A stretch of DNA of 64,000 nucleotides, taken from NCBI GenBank assembly GCA_002151545.1, contig CP021237.1:1860001-1924000 (forward strand). Reading direction: 5' to 3'. The position numbers and the translations under genes were made by a program. Within the stretch, counting starts at the first letter, position 1, and every line of letters starts with the position of its first letter. Source of the stretch: Sphingobacteriaceae bacterium GW460-11-11-14-LB5 (GTDB lineage: Bacteria > Bacteroidota > Bacteroidia > Sphingobacteriales > Sphingobacteriaceae). Below the pieces are notes generated by a model, which saw only the letters and a program-made list of their open reading frames with translations, ran no database searches and had not been told where the DNA came from. Below, one piece after another: positions 37,846 to 46,403 of this stretch.

Positions 37846-38280
37846 TCACGCTGCTGGTTCTAAATAATTTTTAAGCGCATCATTAACAAAATAAGTCCAG
37901 CCACCGTTGAAACTGGTTTTGGCAAAATCGGGCCCGTTCTCAGCAAAACTTTCTATTCCACTGTGTGTTAATTTCAATCTGGTTTGCTCACCTTGCTCGA
38001 ATAACTCCCAGCTAACAACCGAATTGCCTGGATAGCCATCATATCGCCAGGTGTAAGCCAGTTTTCTGCCCTCAACAATTTCTGTTATTTCGCAACGATG
38101 TAAATATTGTGGTCCATCATCGGGTCCGCCGGAAAACTCAAATTTAAAACCCACTTCAGGTTTAAAGTTTTCCAACTGAAAATACCATTGTTTAATTTCG
38201 TTATTATCGGTTAAAGCTTTCCAAACTTTTTCGATAGGGGCGTTGTAGACCCGCTCTACAATAACTGGTTCGTTTTTCAT
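37846..38280 (-). CDS. SRPBCC (AHSA1-like) domain protein
   Basis: 144-aa START/Bet v1-like fold: VIVERVYNAPIEKVWKALTD at the start and GWTYFVNDALKNYLE at the end fit AHSA1-like ligand-binding proteins. It follows an ArsR-type regulator by 2 bases, a classical pair in which the SRPBCC protein handles an unknown small hydrophobic ligand. Confidence 0.9.
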   Translation of the reverse strand: MKNEPVIVERVYNAPIEKVWKALTDNNEIKQWYFQLENFKPEVGFKFEFSGGPDDGPQYLHRCEITEIVEGRKLAYTWRYDGYPGNSVVSWELFEQGEQTRLKLTHSGIESFAENGPDFAKTSFNGGWTYFVNDALKNYLEPAA

Positions 38281-38282
38281 CT

Positions 38283-38600
38283 TTATTTTGATTTAGTTTC
38301 TTTTGATAAGTGTATTTCTAAAGCATCTAATTTGCCTGTCCAAAAAGTTCGGTATTGTTCTATCCACTTAGCTACTTCTGCAAGTTTTTGAAATTTTATG
38401 TTACAATATCGGTCACGACCTTGTTGCGTAATTTCTACTAAACCGCATTCTGTTAAAACTTTAATGTGTTGCGAAATGGCCGGCCGGCTCATGTCGAAAT
38501 TTTCGGCAATTGCATTTAGATTTAAGGTATTATGCGCAATCAGATTGATGATTTCTCTTCGGGTAGGATCGGCAATGGCTTGAAATACATCTCTTCTCAT
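38283..38600 (-). CDS. ArsR-family transcriptional regulator
   Basis: 105-aa winged helix-turn-helix repressor: FQAIADPTRREIINLI, then AIAENFDMSRPAISQHIKVL as recognition region, and GRDRYC as wing. No Cys cluster for metal (only a few scattered Cys), so it belongs to the non-metal ArsR group that accompanies SRPBCC proteins. A long inverted repeat just upstream is a likely autoregulatory operator. Confidence 0.92.
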   Translation of the reverse strand: MRRDVFQAIADPTRREIINLIAHNTLNLNAIAENFDMSRPAISQHIKVLTECGLVEITQQGRDRYCNIKFQKLAEVAKWIEQYRTFWTGKLDALEIHLSKETKSK

Positions 38601-38607
38601 AAATTAA

Positions 38608-38657
38608 TTGCGTAAGTGATTGCTTACAAATATACATGTAAGTAATCGCTTACGCAA
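38608..38657. promoter_or_regulatory. Double palindromic operator of the ArsR-SRPBCC operon
   Basis: Two 21-bp arms (38608-38628 and 38637-38657) form an imperfect inverted repeat with an 8-base spacer. Each arm itself contains a palindrome of the form GTAAG-N6-CTTAC (GTAAGTGATTGCTTAC and GTAAGTAATCGCTTAC). This fits two repressor dimers placed one after the other, 7 bases upstream of the ArsR start. Confidence 0.8.
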
Positions 38658-38687
38658 ATTTTGGGTTATATTTTTAAGTAATAAAAA

Positions 38688-39104
38688 CTAGCCTAAAGGC
38701 ATTTTGCTCATGTCCATATAAAGAATGCTCCACCTTTGTCCGTCCAGGTCAACAAAACCACAACCATACATCCAGCCATCTTTGTAGCCTGGCTCGCCAT
38801 AAAGCGTACCACCGGCCGCTATCACTTTTTGAGCAAGGTCATCTACCTCTTCCGGACTTTCTGCATCGAAAGAGAACAATACTTCAGCACCATGGCGTTT
38901 ATCGGCAATGTTGGTTCCTGCAAAGCCCTCGTACAAAGCTTCTTCAAAAAGCATAATGGCCAAATTGCTTTCTCCTACTAAAAAGCAGGCAGAATCTTCG
39001 CGGGCGCCATACTGTAAGTTAAGGGTGAAACCGAGTTGCGTGAAGAATGCTTTAGACTTATTAATGTCTTTTACCGGAAGATTTATCCAAAGTGATTTTA
39101 TCAT
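38688..39104 (-). CDS. VOC family (glyoxalase/bleomycin-resistance-like) protein
   Basis: 138 aa, two beta-alpha-beta-beta-beta modules: LWINLPVKDINKSKAFFTQLGF and GCGFVDLDGQRWSILYMD. Substrate unknown. Same strand as, but upstream of, the ArsR operon; separated from it by the operator region. Confidence 0.88.
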   Translation of the reverse strand: MIKSLWINLPVKDINKSKAFFTQLGFTLNLQYGAREDSACFLVGESNLAIMLFEEALYEGFAGTNIADKRHGAEVLFSFDAESPEEVDDLAQKVIAAGGTLYGEPGYKDGWMYGCGFVDLDGQRWSILYMDMSKMPLG

Positions 39105-39397
39105 AACGTTTTATATTTTGATGTAAGTAAAGATAGGTAAGCGGCAATAGACTTATCCTTGGCAAAAAAGAAAATTTACAGGGCTATTTGAGACAATTAG
39201 GTTATTGTAATTACTTATATTTTCTTCTATTCCTTATGTGGTTAAAGTATTGCGGCAATGTGCGCCTTATAAATCATAGTGCTTTATTAGCTTATGTTCT
39301 TATAAGCTCATAGGCTTAACTAGTTAGTAAAGTTATTGGACTGATTCTTGCCATATAAGGCATTTAAGGGAATTTCAGCTCATAATGTTAATTGTAC
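39105..39397. other. Non-coding gap
   Basis: 293 AT-rich bases. The only structure seen is a weak hairpin AGCTTAT / ATAAGCT (39289-39308). No gene is supported. Confidence 0.5.
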
Positions 39398-39733
39398 TTA
39401 ATATTTATATTTTTCAGAAAGCTTTTTAGGTGCCACGTTACAATAAGAAAGTGTAAGCGCATCGATGATCATTTCATCTGGTAATGTGGTTAGGTCAAAA
39501 ATAGTCCAGCCTTGTTTACCCCAGGCCCCGGTAGCCGGGCGTATTTGATTTGAATCATAATCGCAGAAAACAGACTGATCAACTGCTGATAATTTGAATG
39601 TCGCCTGCATTTTCTGAAGATTTAATGTTGCAAAGATCTTTTTATTTACACGAAAAGAAGTTTTTTCGAAATGTGGCAGTTCCATAACTTCATCAAAAGA
39701 TAGACAATGTGTTATAAAGGTTAAATTATCCAT
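39398..39733 (-). CDS. MmcQ/YjbR family protein
   Basis: 111-aa CyaY-like fold protein. MELPHFEKTSFRVNKKIFATL and TGAWGKQGWTIFDLTTLPDEMIIDAL match the family. Sometimes annotated DNA-binding; no established function. The secreted-unknown gene is 8 bases upstream and probably in the same transcript. Confidence 0.88.
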   Translation of the reverse strand: MDNLTFITHCLSFDEVMELPHFEKTSFRVNKKIFATLNLQKMQATFKLSAVDQSVFCDYDSNQIRPATGAWGKQGWTIFDLTTLPDEMIIDALTLSYCNVAPKKLSEKYKY

Positions 39734-39741
39734 AAGAGTTA

Positions 39742-40200
39742 TTACTGGATGAAGGAGACTTGATTACTATTGAAAATCTGCTCAGGAAATCGGTCGTTGA
39801 TTAGTAAGGTTAATGTTTTGGCCGGTTTTTGATTCTTATCGATGAAATAAAGCGTATTAGCCTTTAATTTAACAGGTAGTTCATCAGGCATATCGAAATG
39901 ATACTGCGCCTTGAATTTTTTATCTGCATTATAGAATATAAGTCTACTATGACCATGATATACTATTGCAGCTTTAATTCTACTAAATTCTTTAACTACA
40001 TAAAACTTAACTTTTCCATTTTTATCTGTTATTTTCCCCAGATAGATTGATCTTAAATCGCCGTTTTTTGTTTTTTGAAATATATTTTTACCAATATTTT
40101 TCTGGGCTAAATCTATGTTTGGATCATCAATATTTTGACCTGAACACCAGGCATATGAAATTAATAACAACAGGATAATTGAGAGGCTCTTGGGCAGCAT
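39742..40200 (-). CDS. Hypothetical exported protein (152 aa)
   Basis: Not recognised. A signal peptide (about 1-22, ISYAWCSGQ) precedes a small charged domain with DLRSIYLGKITDKNGKVKFYVVKEFSRIKAA and a predicted beta-rich pattern. Follows the exonuclease/GIY-YIG gene by 13 bases and precedes the YjbR-like gene by 8. Confidence 0.65.
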   Translation of the reverse strand: MLPKSLSIILLLLISYAWCSGQNIDDPNIDLAQKNIGKNIFQKTKNGDLRSIYLGKITDKNGKVKFYVVKEFSRIKAAIVYHGHSRLIFYNADKKFKAQYHFDMPDELPVKLKANTLYFIDKNQKPAKTLTLLINDRFPEQIFNSNQVSFIQ

Positions 40201-40213
40201 TTGATTAAATTTC

Positions 40214-41587
40214 CTACAATTTATACAATTTCTGTGGATGTTGTTCTGCGTAATTGAGAATTAAATTTAAAATATAACTGTTGGATGGATAGATAGATAA
40301 ATCATTTTTAATGGGAGCCAGGCCATCTGATAAATAATTTTTATCTGTAAAATAACCCATCCCATAAAACTTTCCCTTTTCCACCACCAGGCAGCTAAAT
40401 TCTTCCTCTTTTCTGCCTTCATCTACCAATGCAAAACTGGGTTGCTGGTTTTGAATGTCGCTTAATGCCGCATTTAGTTTTTTGTTGTAAACGGCTACGG
40501 TTTCTATGCCACTGCATGCACCAAAACATTGGCCATTTTCATGGGCATAACATTTGGTTGCCGTTTTTTGCAAATAACAAAGCTTTGCACAAAGCTGGTA
40601 CTTATCAACCAGTTGGTTTAAGAAATTATAGCCTTCCAACAAGCTATTGAAACTCTGTAGGGCGTTATTGTTCTTTTTATGTTTATCAATGGCTAAACGT
40701 AAATAACCGTTTTGATCTTCGAAAACATATAAATCATATTTATGCTCATAACGTTTCATGGCGCGGTTATTTTCCGGCCAGAGGCGTTTAATTTCATTGG
40801 CTTCTAAAATTAAAGCCATCAGTTCGGTACCACAAATTACATAATCTACGTGATGAATTGTGCGTAAAAAATCCTGACGCTGCCGGTTAGGTGTATTACC
40901 TGTAAAGTGGCTGGTTACACGTTTCTTCAGGTTTTTCGCTTTTCCAACATAAATAATTTTGCCCTTACTATCTTTAAAATAATATACACCAGGCTGATTG
41001 GGCAACCTCAAAATACAGGCTTTATCTAAATGAGGCGGTAAAACCTGCTCTTTTGATGTTTTCTTCAGCATTTCTGCTATGGTACCTTCCTGATCGTGTT
41101 CCAGTAATAAATTGAAAAGGATACTTGTAGCATCTGCATCTCCTGCTGCCCGGTGCCGGTTTTGAATCGGAATCTGCAAAGCTGTACAGAGTTTACCCAG
41201 GCTATACGAAGATTTTCCTGGTATTAGTTTTCTGCTCAACCGCACCGTACACAGTTTTTTACACTGTAAATCGTATCCTGCGGCTGCCAAATGATGCTTC
41301 AAAAAGGAATAATCGAAGTTAACATTGTGAGCTACAAAAATCTTATCATTTAACAGTTGATAAATCTGTAATGCCACGTCATCAAAAGTTGGGGCATCCA
41401 TTAACATGTGATCATCAATACCGGTAAGTGCCGTAATGTAAGCGGGTATAGCTTGCTTAGGATTAATCAGGGTAGTGTATGATTCAACTATTTGATTGCC
41501 ATCATGGATGTTAATGGCAACCTCGGTAATACCATTTGCTGAGGCATGGCCGCCAGTGGTTTCAATATCTACAACTGCGTATAACAT
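40214..41587 (-). CDS. DnaQ-like exonuclease fused to a UvrC-type GIY-YIG nuclease
   Basis: 457 aa, two nucleases in one chain. Residues 1-165: DEDDh 3'-5' exonuclease with VDIETTG (Asp7, Glu9), AHNVNFDYSFL (Asp92) and HRAAGDADA (His145, Asp150). Residues 198-280: GIY-YIG with GVYYFKDSKGKIIYVGKAKNLKKRV and Glu262 in LILEANEIKRLWPENN. Tail (about 330-457) has a Cys-rich CAKLCYL ... CYAHENGQCFGACSG region. It lacks the UvrC UVR, endonuclease V-like and HhH parts, so it resembles Cho plus a proofreading-type domain. Likely role: repair or end-processing of damaged DNA. Confidence 0.9.
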   Translation of the reverse strand: MLYAVVDIETTGGHASANGITEVAINIHDGNQIVESYTTLINPKQAIPAYITALTGIDDHMLMDAPTFDDVALQIYQLLNDKIFVAHNVNFDYSFLKHHLAAAGYDLQCKKLCTVRLSRKLIPGKSSYSLGKLCTALQIPIQNRHRAAGDADATSILFNLLLEHDQEGTIAEMLKKTSKEQVLPPHLDKACILRLPNQPGVYYFKDSKGKIIYVGKAKNLKKRVTSHFTGNTPNRQRQDFLRTIHHVDYVICGTELMALILEANEIKRLWPENNRAMKRYEHKYDLYVFEDQNGYLRLAIDKHKKNNNALQSFNSLLEGYNFLNQLVDKYQLCAKLCYLQKTATKCYAHENGQCFGACSGIETVAVYNKKLNAALSDIQNQQPSFALVDEGRKEEEFSCLVVEKGKFYGMGYFTDKNYLSDGLAPIKNDLSIYPSNSYILNLILNYAEQHPQKLYKL

Positions 41588-41659
41588 TAAATTAATTTGA
41601 AATACAAATCTATGCTAAAATAATTAGTATGAAAATAATTTTGATTATTTCTTTAGCAT

Positions 41660-41690
41660 AAAAAAAACGGCTACCTATTTAACGTAACCG
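41660..41690 (-). terminator. Terminator of the outer-membrane protein gene
   Basis: On the minus strand CGGTTAC, a nine-base loop, GTAGCCG and eight T, 24 bases after the gene's stop. Confidence 0.75.
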
Positions 41691-41713
41691 CTCCTGTATT
41701 TTGTATGTCGATG

Positions 41714-42343
41714 TTATTTAAGTTTACTGAGCAGTTTACTTAAATTAGGTTTAATGCCCACAGAAATTGGTACCGTGTTAAAAGCCCGGTTCTGGATTTT
41801 GCTAAAACCGTACATGTAACTGGCCTCCACAAATAAATTAGCACCGCCAATATTGTATTCGATACCGGCACCACCTTCTGCAATGCCTAAACTATTCGAT
41901 TTATTATCCTGGGTAACCTGCAAAGTTGAGGTATTAACCCCCGCCTGTGGCGTAAGGATAATTCCACCGCCAGCCCCTGCAAAACCATAAAATGCCCATT
42001 TATTGACAATTTTACGGTAACCTAATGCCACATTTAATAAATAAGTGGTTGCTCTTCCTTTCTGTAGCGTGTAGGTATATCCTGCATCTGGCGTAATCTG
42101 GTTAAAGGTGAAAGCATGTAAACTTACTTTCGGATAAAGGAACAAACCGCCATCGCCTAAACCTAAATTTAAACCTAATGATGTTGAAAATTTAGGCTTA
42201 AAATAATCCGAAGTTTCACCCATTGGGAATGCAAAGCCGATTCCACTCATCGAATAAAGTTTATCTGGTCTGCTTTGCGCTTTTACCTGGATGGATACTA
42301 CTGTACATAACAATAGAAGAGATGTTAATAATTTTAATTTCAT
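41714..42343 (-). CDS. Outer membrane beta-barrel protein
   Basis: 209 aa. Signal peptide (1-23, VKAQ), then alternating hydrophobic strands and Gly-rich turns (GIGFAFPMG, NLGLGDGGLFLYPKVSL, GFAGAGGGIIL) as in porin-like eight-stranded barrels. Located 10 bases after the response-regulator gene, so likely coregulated with it. Confidence 0.85.
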   Translation of the reverse strand: MKLKLLTSLLLLCTVVSIQVKAQSRPDKLYSMSGIGFAFPMGETSDYFKPKFSTSLGLNLGLGDGGLFLYPKVSLHAFTFNQITPDAGYTYTLQKGRATTYLLNVALGYRKIVNKWAFYGFAGAGGGIILTPQAGVNTSTLQVTQDNKSNSLGIAEGGAGIEYNIGGANLFVEASYMYGFSKIQNRAFNTVPISVGIKPNLSKLLSKLK

Positions 42344-42353
42344 ATCTGATTTT

Positions 42354-42716
42354 TTAATTTTCGGTTAAAGCATTTACTTTTTGGAGTAAATCTGCTATGT
42401 TAAAGGGTTTTTCTAAATAATCGTCGGGATGATATTTTTGTGATGTGATATAATTTTCATCATACCTGGCCGATGCCATAATAATGGGGATACGCGCTGT
42501 TTCAGGATTTAACCTTAACTCTTTAAATACCGCACGCCCATCCATTCCATTCAACATAATGTCTAGAATAATCAGATCGGGATTAAAATCTCTTATGGTT
42601 TTAAAAATATACCGTGGCGATAGTAGCGGATAAACTTTATAATGTTCAGTTTCTAATACATCCTGGAAAACTTCTAATACATCTGGATCATCATCCACAA
42701 TCAACACTCTTTTCAA
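42354..42716 (-). CDS. CheY-like single-domain response regulator
   Basis: 120-aa receiver. Acidic pocket DDDPD (8-12), phospho-acceptor Asp52 in LIILDIMLNG, and Lys in YLEKPFN. No output domain. The start is TTG (42716), as no ATG is present near it. The gene lies between the LytTR regulator and the outer-membrane gene. Confidence 0.9.
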   Translation of the reverse strand: MKRVLIVDDDPDVLEVFQDVLETEHYKVYPLLSPRYIFKTIRDFNPDLIILDIMLNGMDGRAVFKELRLNPETARIPIIMASARYDENYITSQKYHPDDYLEKPFNIADLLQKVNALTEN

Positions 42717-42825
42717 AACAGATCAATTAATTAATAATAGTCTATCCTAATACAAAGTTTTGAAGGGAATGTTTTGATCAAACGTTAAAAACTGATTGGA
42801 GATGATGATGGGCGGTTATTAAAGA

Positions 42826-43584
42826 CTACATTATAGCGCCGGGACGGGGTTTTTCCTGGAGTAAATTGTTCTTGATGAAATTTGCGAAAAGTTCGATGTA
42901 TGTACCTGAAACGGTAAAAGATGTTTCCTCTGAAAGCAGTATTCTATTTCCAAGTACACTTTTGATGTGCTGTTTGGCGATTACAACAGTAGGATTAATC
43001 TGGATAAATGCAGAATGTTTTTTTAACATTTTCAAAGTCTTGATGAAATTAGATTTTGAACTTAAAAAAGCATTTTTTGTCGTTTTAAACTGAATATCTT
43101 CTCCCATTTCCTCTACCGCAATTAACTCGTTCAGATCTATTCTAACCAGGTCGCCATTTTCACCCTGTAAAGGGATGTAAAAAAAATGATCGTCGAAAAT
43201 AGACAAAGCATGTTGTACTTTTTTCCCGGTTGGGTAAAGGTTGTTTATTGTTTTAGCAAAATGCAAAATAGAGTAGGGCTTAAGTAAATAAGCATCTGCG
43301 TCAACCTTAAAGGCATCAATGGCATACCTTGGGTGTGCGGTGGTGAAAACCAAGTGTTTTGTTTTTTGCCTCAGCAGGCTTGCCAGTTCAATTCCGGATA
43401 GTGAGGGCATTTCGACATCCATAAAAATAATGTCGACAGGGTTAGCTACCGATATTTCTGCGAGGGCCTGGAGCGGTTCAGTAAAAGTTTGGATAAGTTT
43501 TAAATCAGGCAGCTTATCCATATATGCTATTAAGCTCTCCAGGGAATGAGGATCGTCATCAATAGCGATACAACTTATTGACAT
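42826..43584 (-). CDS. LytTR-family response regulator
   Basis: 252 aa: receiver with IDDD (8-11) and Asp56 in IIFMDVEMP, then a LytTR DNA-binding domain (about 140-245). Paralogue of the regulator at 44923 (similar length, same Asp position). Pairs with the LytS-type kinase between them. Confidence 0.93.
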   Translation of the reverse strand: MSISCIAIDDDPHSLESLIAYMDKLPDLKLIQTFTEPLQALAEISVANPVDIIFMDVEMPSLSGIELASLLRQKTKHLVFTTAHPRYAIDAFKVDADAYLLKPYSILHFAKTINNLYPTGKKVQHALSIFDDHFFYIPLQGENGDLVRIDLNELIAVEEMGEDIQFKTTKNAFLSSKSNFIKTLKMLKKHSAFIQINPTVVIAKQHIKSVLGNRILLSEETSFTVSGTYIELFANFIKNNLLQEKPRPGAIM

Positions 43585-43751
43585 TTTTTATAGGTTTAGT
43601 TGATGCAAATTACAATTTCAGCCAGTAAAATGAAAAAAAAACACATTCGAAACGGATTTTTACGTATTCGGCAAGGAAAATCAGCTTTTCTTTTGAGATT
43701 ATTGCTTAATCTGAAATTTTAGATTAAAATTATTAAATGAGGTATTGCTGA

Positions 43752-44831
43752 TTATAATTTAATGGTTAGCATTACCTTAAAATAGTGGTTTGAATCAGCA
43801 AAGTAATTGAATTCGGCACTTTTGCCATAGGTGTAAGCTAAACGTTTCCTGATGTTTTCCATTCCTGAACTTAAACCTGAATTATCTTTAACTGCCCTGA
43901 TTAAGTTTGAGGTTTCTATAATAAGCTGATCATGTTCAGTCCTCAGGCTCACTTCGGCAGGATGTGATTCAGTAAGCAGCTCGCCATGTTTAAACATGTT
44001 TTCTACCAAAGTGGTTAACACTAAAGGAATGATTTTAATGTTACGTATTTCGTCGTCGTACCAGAAACGGAGCTGTACGTGGTGATCTTTACGCAGCTGA
44101 TGCAGGTTGATGAGGTTTTCGACCTGATTAATCTCCTCGTCGAGCAAAATAAATTCCCTGTCCTTATTGCTGTCGACCGAATAGCGCATCATCTCTGAAA
44201 GAGAATGGATGGCTTCTGCGGCAACCGGAGAAGAATCTTTAGCATTTTGATAAATAAAATCGAGCGTATTAAACAACAGATGAGGCTGTATTTGCGCCTT
44301 TAAAAAGGCATTTTCTGATTTAGCGATTTGGATAATGTTATTTAAACGTTGTTTTTCCAGATCTTCGATCTTCTTCCGCTCTTCGAGAAAATTAAGGAGA
44401 AAATAATAACTGGTAGCAAAACACATAAAATATATGGCGCGGTAAATCGGCGCAGCAAAAAAAGCCGCGTTAAATATTAGTTTAATGGGACCATTATAGT
44501 CGGTATAATTAATTACAATATAATCTAAACAAACCGTTAGGATTAAATAAGCAGCCAGTTCGAGTAAAATGAATAAGGGTAATTTCCACCACCTTTCGTT
44601 AAGTTTTTTAAGGGCAAAAGCCAAAACAACGTGTGCATGAAAATAAAAGGTAGCGATGTTTAAACTATAAAAAATAACATAAGTACTCAGTGTAGAGAAC
44701 CTGCCGGCAAAGATACCGATGATGATGGCTTCGTAGAATATGAATATGGTCCAAACTAAAATGTGCAGTTTTTTGTCGGAAAACCAGTTTAGAATTTTGT
44801 TAAAATTATTCTTTTTAGGGGTAGGCGTCAT
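43752..44831 (-). CDS. LytS-type sensor histidine kinase
   Basis: 359 aa with four predicted membrane helices (about 25-145), a short coiled linker (148-172), and a His_kinase domain with LKAQIQPHLLFNTLDFI (His184 as phospho-acceptor in the usual NPHFLFN-like box) and LVENMFKHGE as the N-box of the ATPase domain. No periplasmic sensor domain is evident, so the signal is probably sensed in the membrane. Confidence 0.92.
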   Translation of the reverse strand: MTPTPKKNNFNKILNWFSDKKLHILVWTIFIFYEAIIIGIFAGRFSTLSTYVIFYSLNIATFYFHAHVVLAFALKKLNERWWKLPLFILLELAAYLILTVCLDYIVINYTDYNGPIKLIFNAAFFAAPIYRAIYFMCFATSYYFLLNFLEERKKIEDLEKQRLNNIIQIAKSENAFLKAQIQPHLLFNTLDFIYQNAKDSSPVAAEAIHSLSEMMRYSVDSNKDREFILLDEEINQVENLINLHQLRKDHHVQLRFWYDDEIRNIKIIPLVLTTLVENMFKHGELLTESHPAEVSLRTEHDQLIIETSNLIRAVKDNSGLSSGMENIRKRLAYTYGKSAEFNYFADSNHYFKVMLTIKL

Positions 44832-44922
44832 TTGGCTAGTTAATTGGGGAACGGCTATATATGCTAAACAATAAACCGTCAGCGTTTAATTGTTTAGATA
44901 ACGAAAATACTAAAAAATTAGT

Positions 44923-45663
44923 TTACGATCGGTTAGTTTTAATCGTTTTCTCTTTGATGTAGTCCTGTATGCTCTCACGGTAACTATTTCCAATGTTGAT
45001 GGTGAGGTCGTTAATCATTTTTAAGGTATGACCTTCTACTTTCTCAATGTAGTTTTTAGCGATAATAAACGAGCGGTGTGCCTGGGCAAAATTCTGATAA
45101 TCTTTTAAAATGATTTTTATCTCTGATAATGCAATGTAGGATACAATCGTTTCGTTCAAGGTAAAAATCCGGACATAGTTTTGCAGACTTTCTATCGCCA
45201 CGATATCGGTATACCTTACCTTAATCAAATTGTTCTTTTCATTTTTGTTCCTTACAAAGAAATAGTCATCCTCTTGTTTAATATTAACATTTGGTAAACT
45301 GGGACTGAGGGGAAATAACCTGTTGATGGTTTCCGCAAAACGGGCAAAGGTGTAGGGTTTTAATAAATAAGCGCTTGCATTCATTTCAAAAGCTTCATAG
45401 GCATATTTGGAATGCGAGGTAGTAAATATTAATTTATCTGTTTTATGTCTGATGGCTTTTGATAATTCTAATCCCGAAATCATAGGCATATCAACATCTA
45501 TAAAAACAATGTCAACACGATCTCCTGCCGTAATTTCATTTAATGCCTGTAACGGATCTGTATACGATTTTATTAAATGAATATTTGTGAGATTATTGAT
45601 GTATGATTTTATACCGTTGACGGCGTGAATGTCGTCATCAATTACGATACATGTTAATTTCAT
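44923..45663 (-). CDS. LytTR-family response regulator
   Basis: 246 aa: receiver with IDDD (8-11) and Asp56 in IVFIDVDMP, then LytTR domain (about 140-240). First gene of the group, followed at 91 bases by the kinase. It and the 42826 gene form two regulators for one kinase. Confidence 0.93.
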   Translation of the reverse strand: MKLTCIVIDDDIHAVNGIKSYINNLTNIHLIKSYTDPLQALNEITAGDRVDIVFIDVDMPMISGLELSKAIRHKTDKLIFTTSHSKYAYEAFEMNASAYLLKPYTFARFAETINRLFPLSPSLPNVNIKQEDDYFFVRNKNEKNNLIKVRYTDIVAIESLQNYVRIFTLNETIVSYIALSEIKIILKDYQNFAQAHRSFIIAKNYIEKVEGHTLKMINDLTINIGNSYRESIQDYIKEKTIKTNRS

Positions 45664-45952
45664 TAGGTGTGTTTTAAGGTTAAGCGAAATTATAGCTTGC
45701 GTTTTAAATAAAGAAATTATTTTGGACCTGTAATCATGTTTAGTTGGTTTTTGTAGTAAATATGATACGTATATGTTTTTTCCTGCAAGAATTAAAATCA
45801 GTAAAATACAATGACAGCGCTTTTTACAAAATGAAATAAAACAAATTGATTTAATTGCTTGTATAACAATATATTGTATTTTGAAACGTAGTTATTAATG
45901 GATATATTTATTAACCAAAATAATCATCCCTAATTATCTAAAACAATATCCC
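45664..45952. other. Non-coding divergent region
   Basis: 289 AT-rich bases between the LytTR gene and the 91-aa unknown gene. No clear promoter consensus or repeat recognised. Confidence 0.4.
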
Positions 45953-46228
45953 ATGAAAAATAGAATTCGCACCACCAATAGATTAAACGTGTCTATAACT
46001 AAAAAGGTTATTGAGCTGCAGGAGCAGGGTTACGACTGCGATTTTCTGCTGCTGGCCAATGGCAGTTTGCAATGCATGCAAACTAACTTAAATTACCCGC
46101 TAAGTACGGTGGCGATAAAACAAAGGGAACATGGTTACGATTTCTTCAGCCATTCGTACAAACACGTACATACCATAGAGACAGGTAACGGGGAAAGGGG
46201 AGTATTACTTACCGAAAAAGCATTTTAA
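45953..46228 (+). CDS. Small hypothetical protein (91 aa)
   Basis: Soluble protein with VIELQEQGYDCDFLLLANGSLQC and HTIETGNGERGVLLTEKAF. The pattern (L, GY, DF.L, L.C) recalls a family of about 90-100 aa proteins in Bacteroidota sometimes mislabelled phosphoribosylpyrophosphate synthetase; the match is weak. It precedes the CarH-like gene by 175 bases, with its own gap. Confidence 0.55.
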   Translation: MKNRIRTTNRLNVSITKKVIELQEQGYDCDFLLLANGSLQCMQTNLNYPLSTVAIKQREHGYDFFSHSYKHVHTIETGNGERGVLLTEKAF

Positions 46229-46403
46229 CCGATTGCTTTATGCGGCTGATCTATAATTAAATTTACCAGGTTTAATAGTAAGTATTTTTGATCTATGCGC
46301 AATTCCAATAGGAATAGCAGGCCATGCATTTAGGGTATTTAGTGAAAAAAACTTTTTCATTTTCTTTTTGTTTAGATTTTATTGAATATATTTAAACAAA
46401 ATA

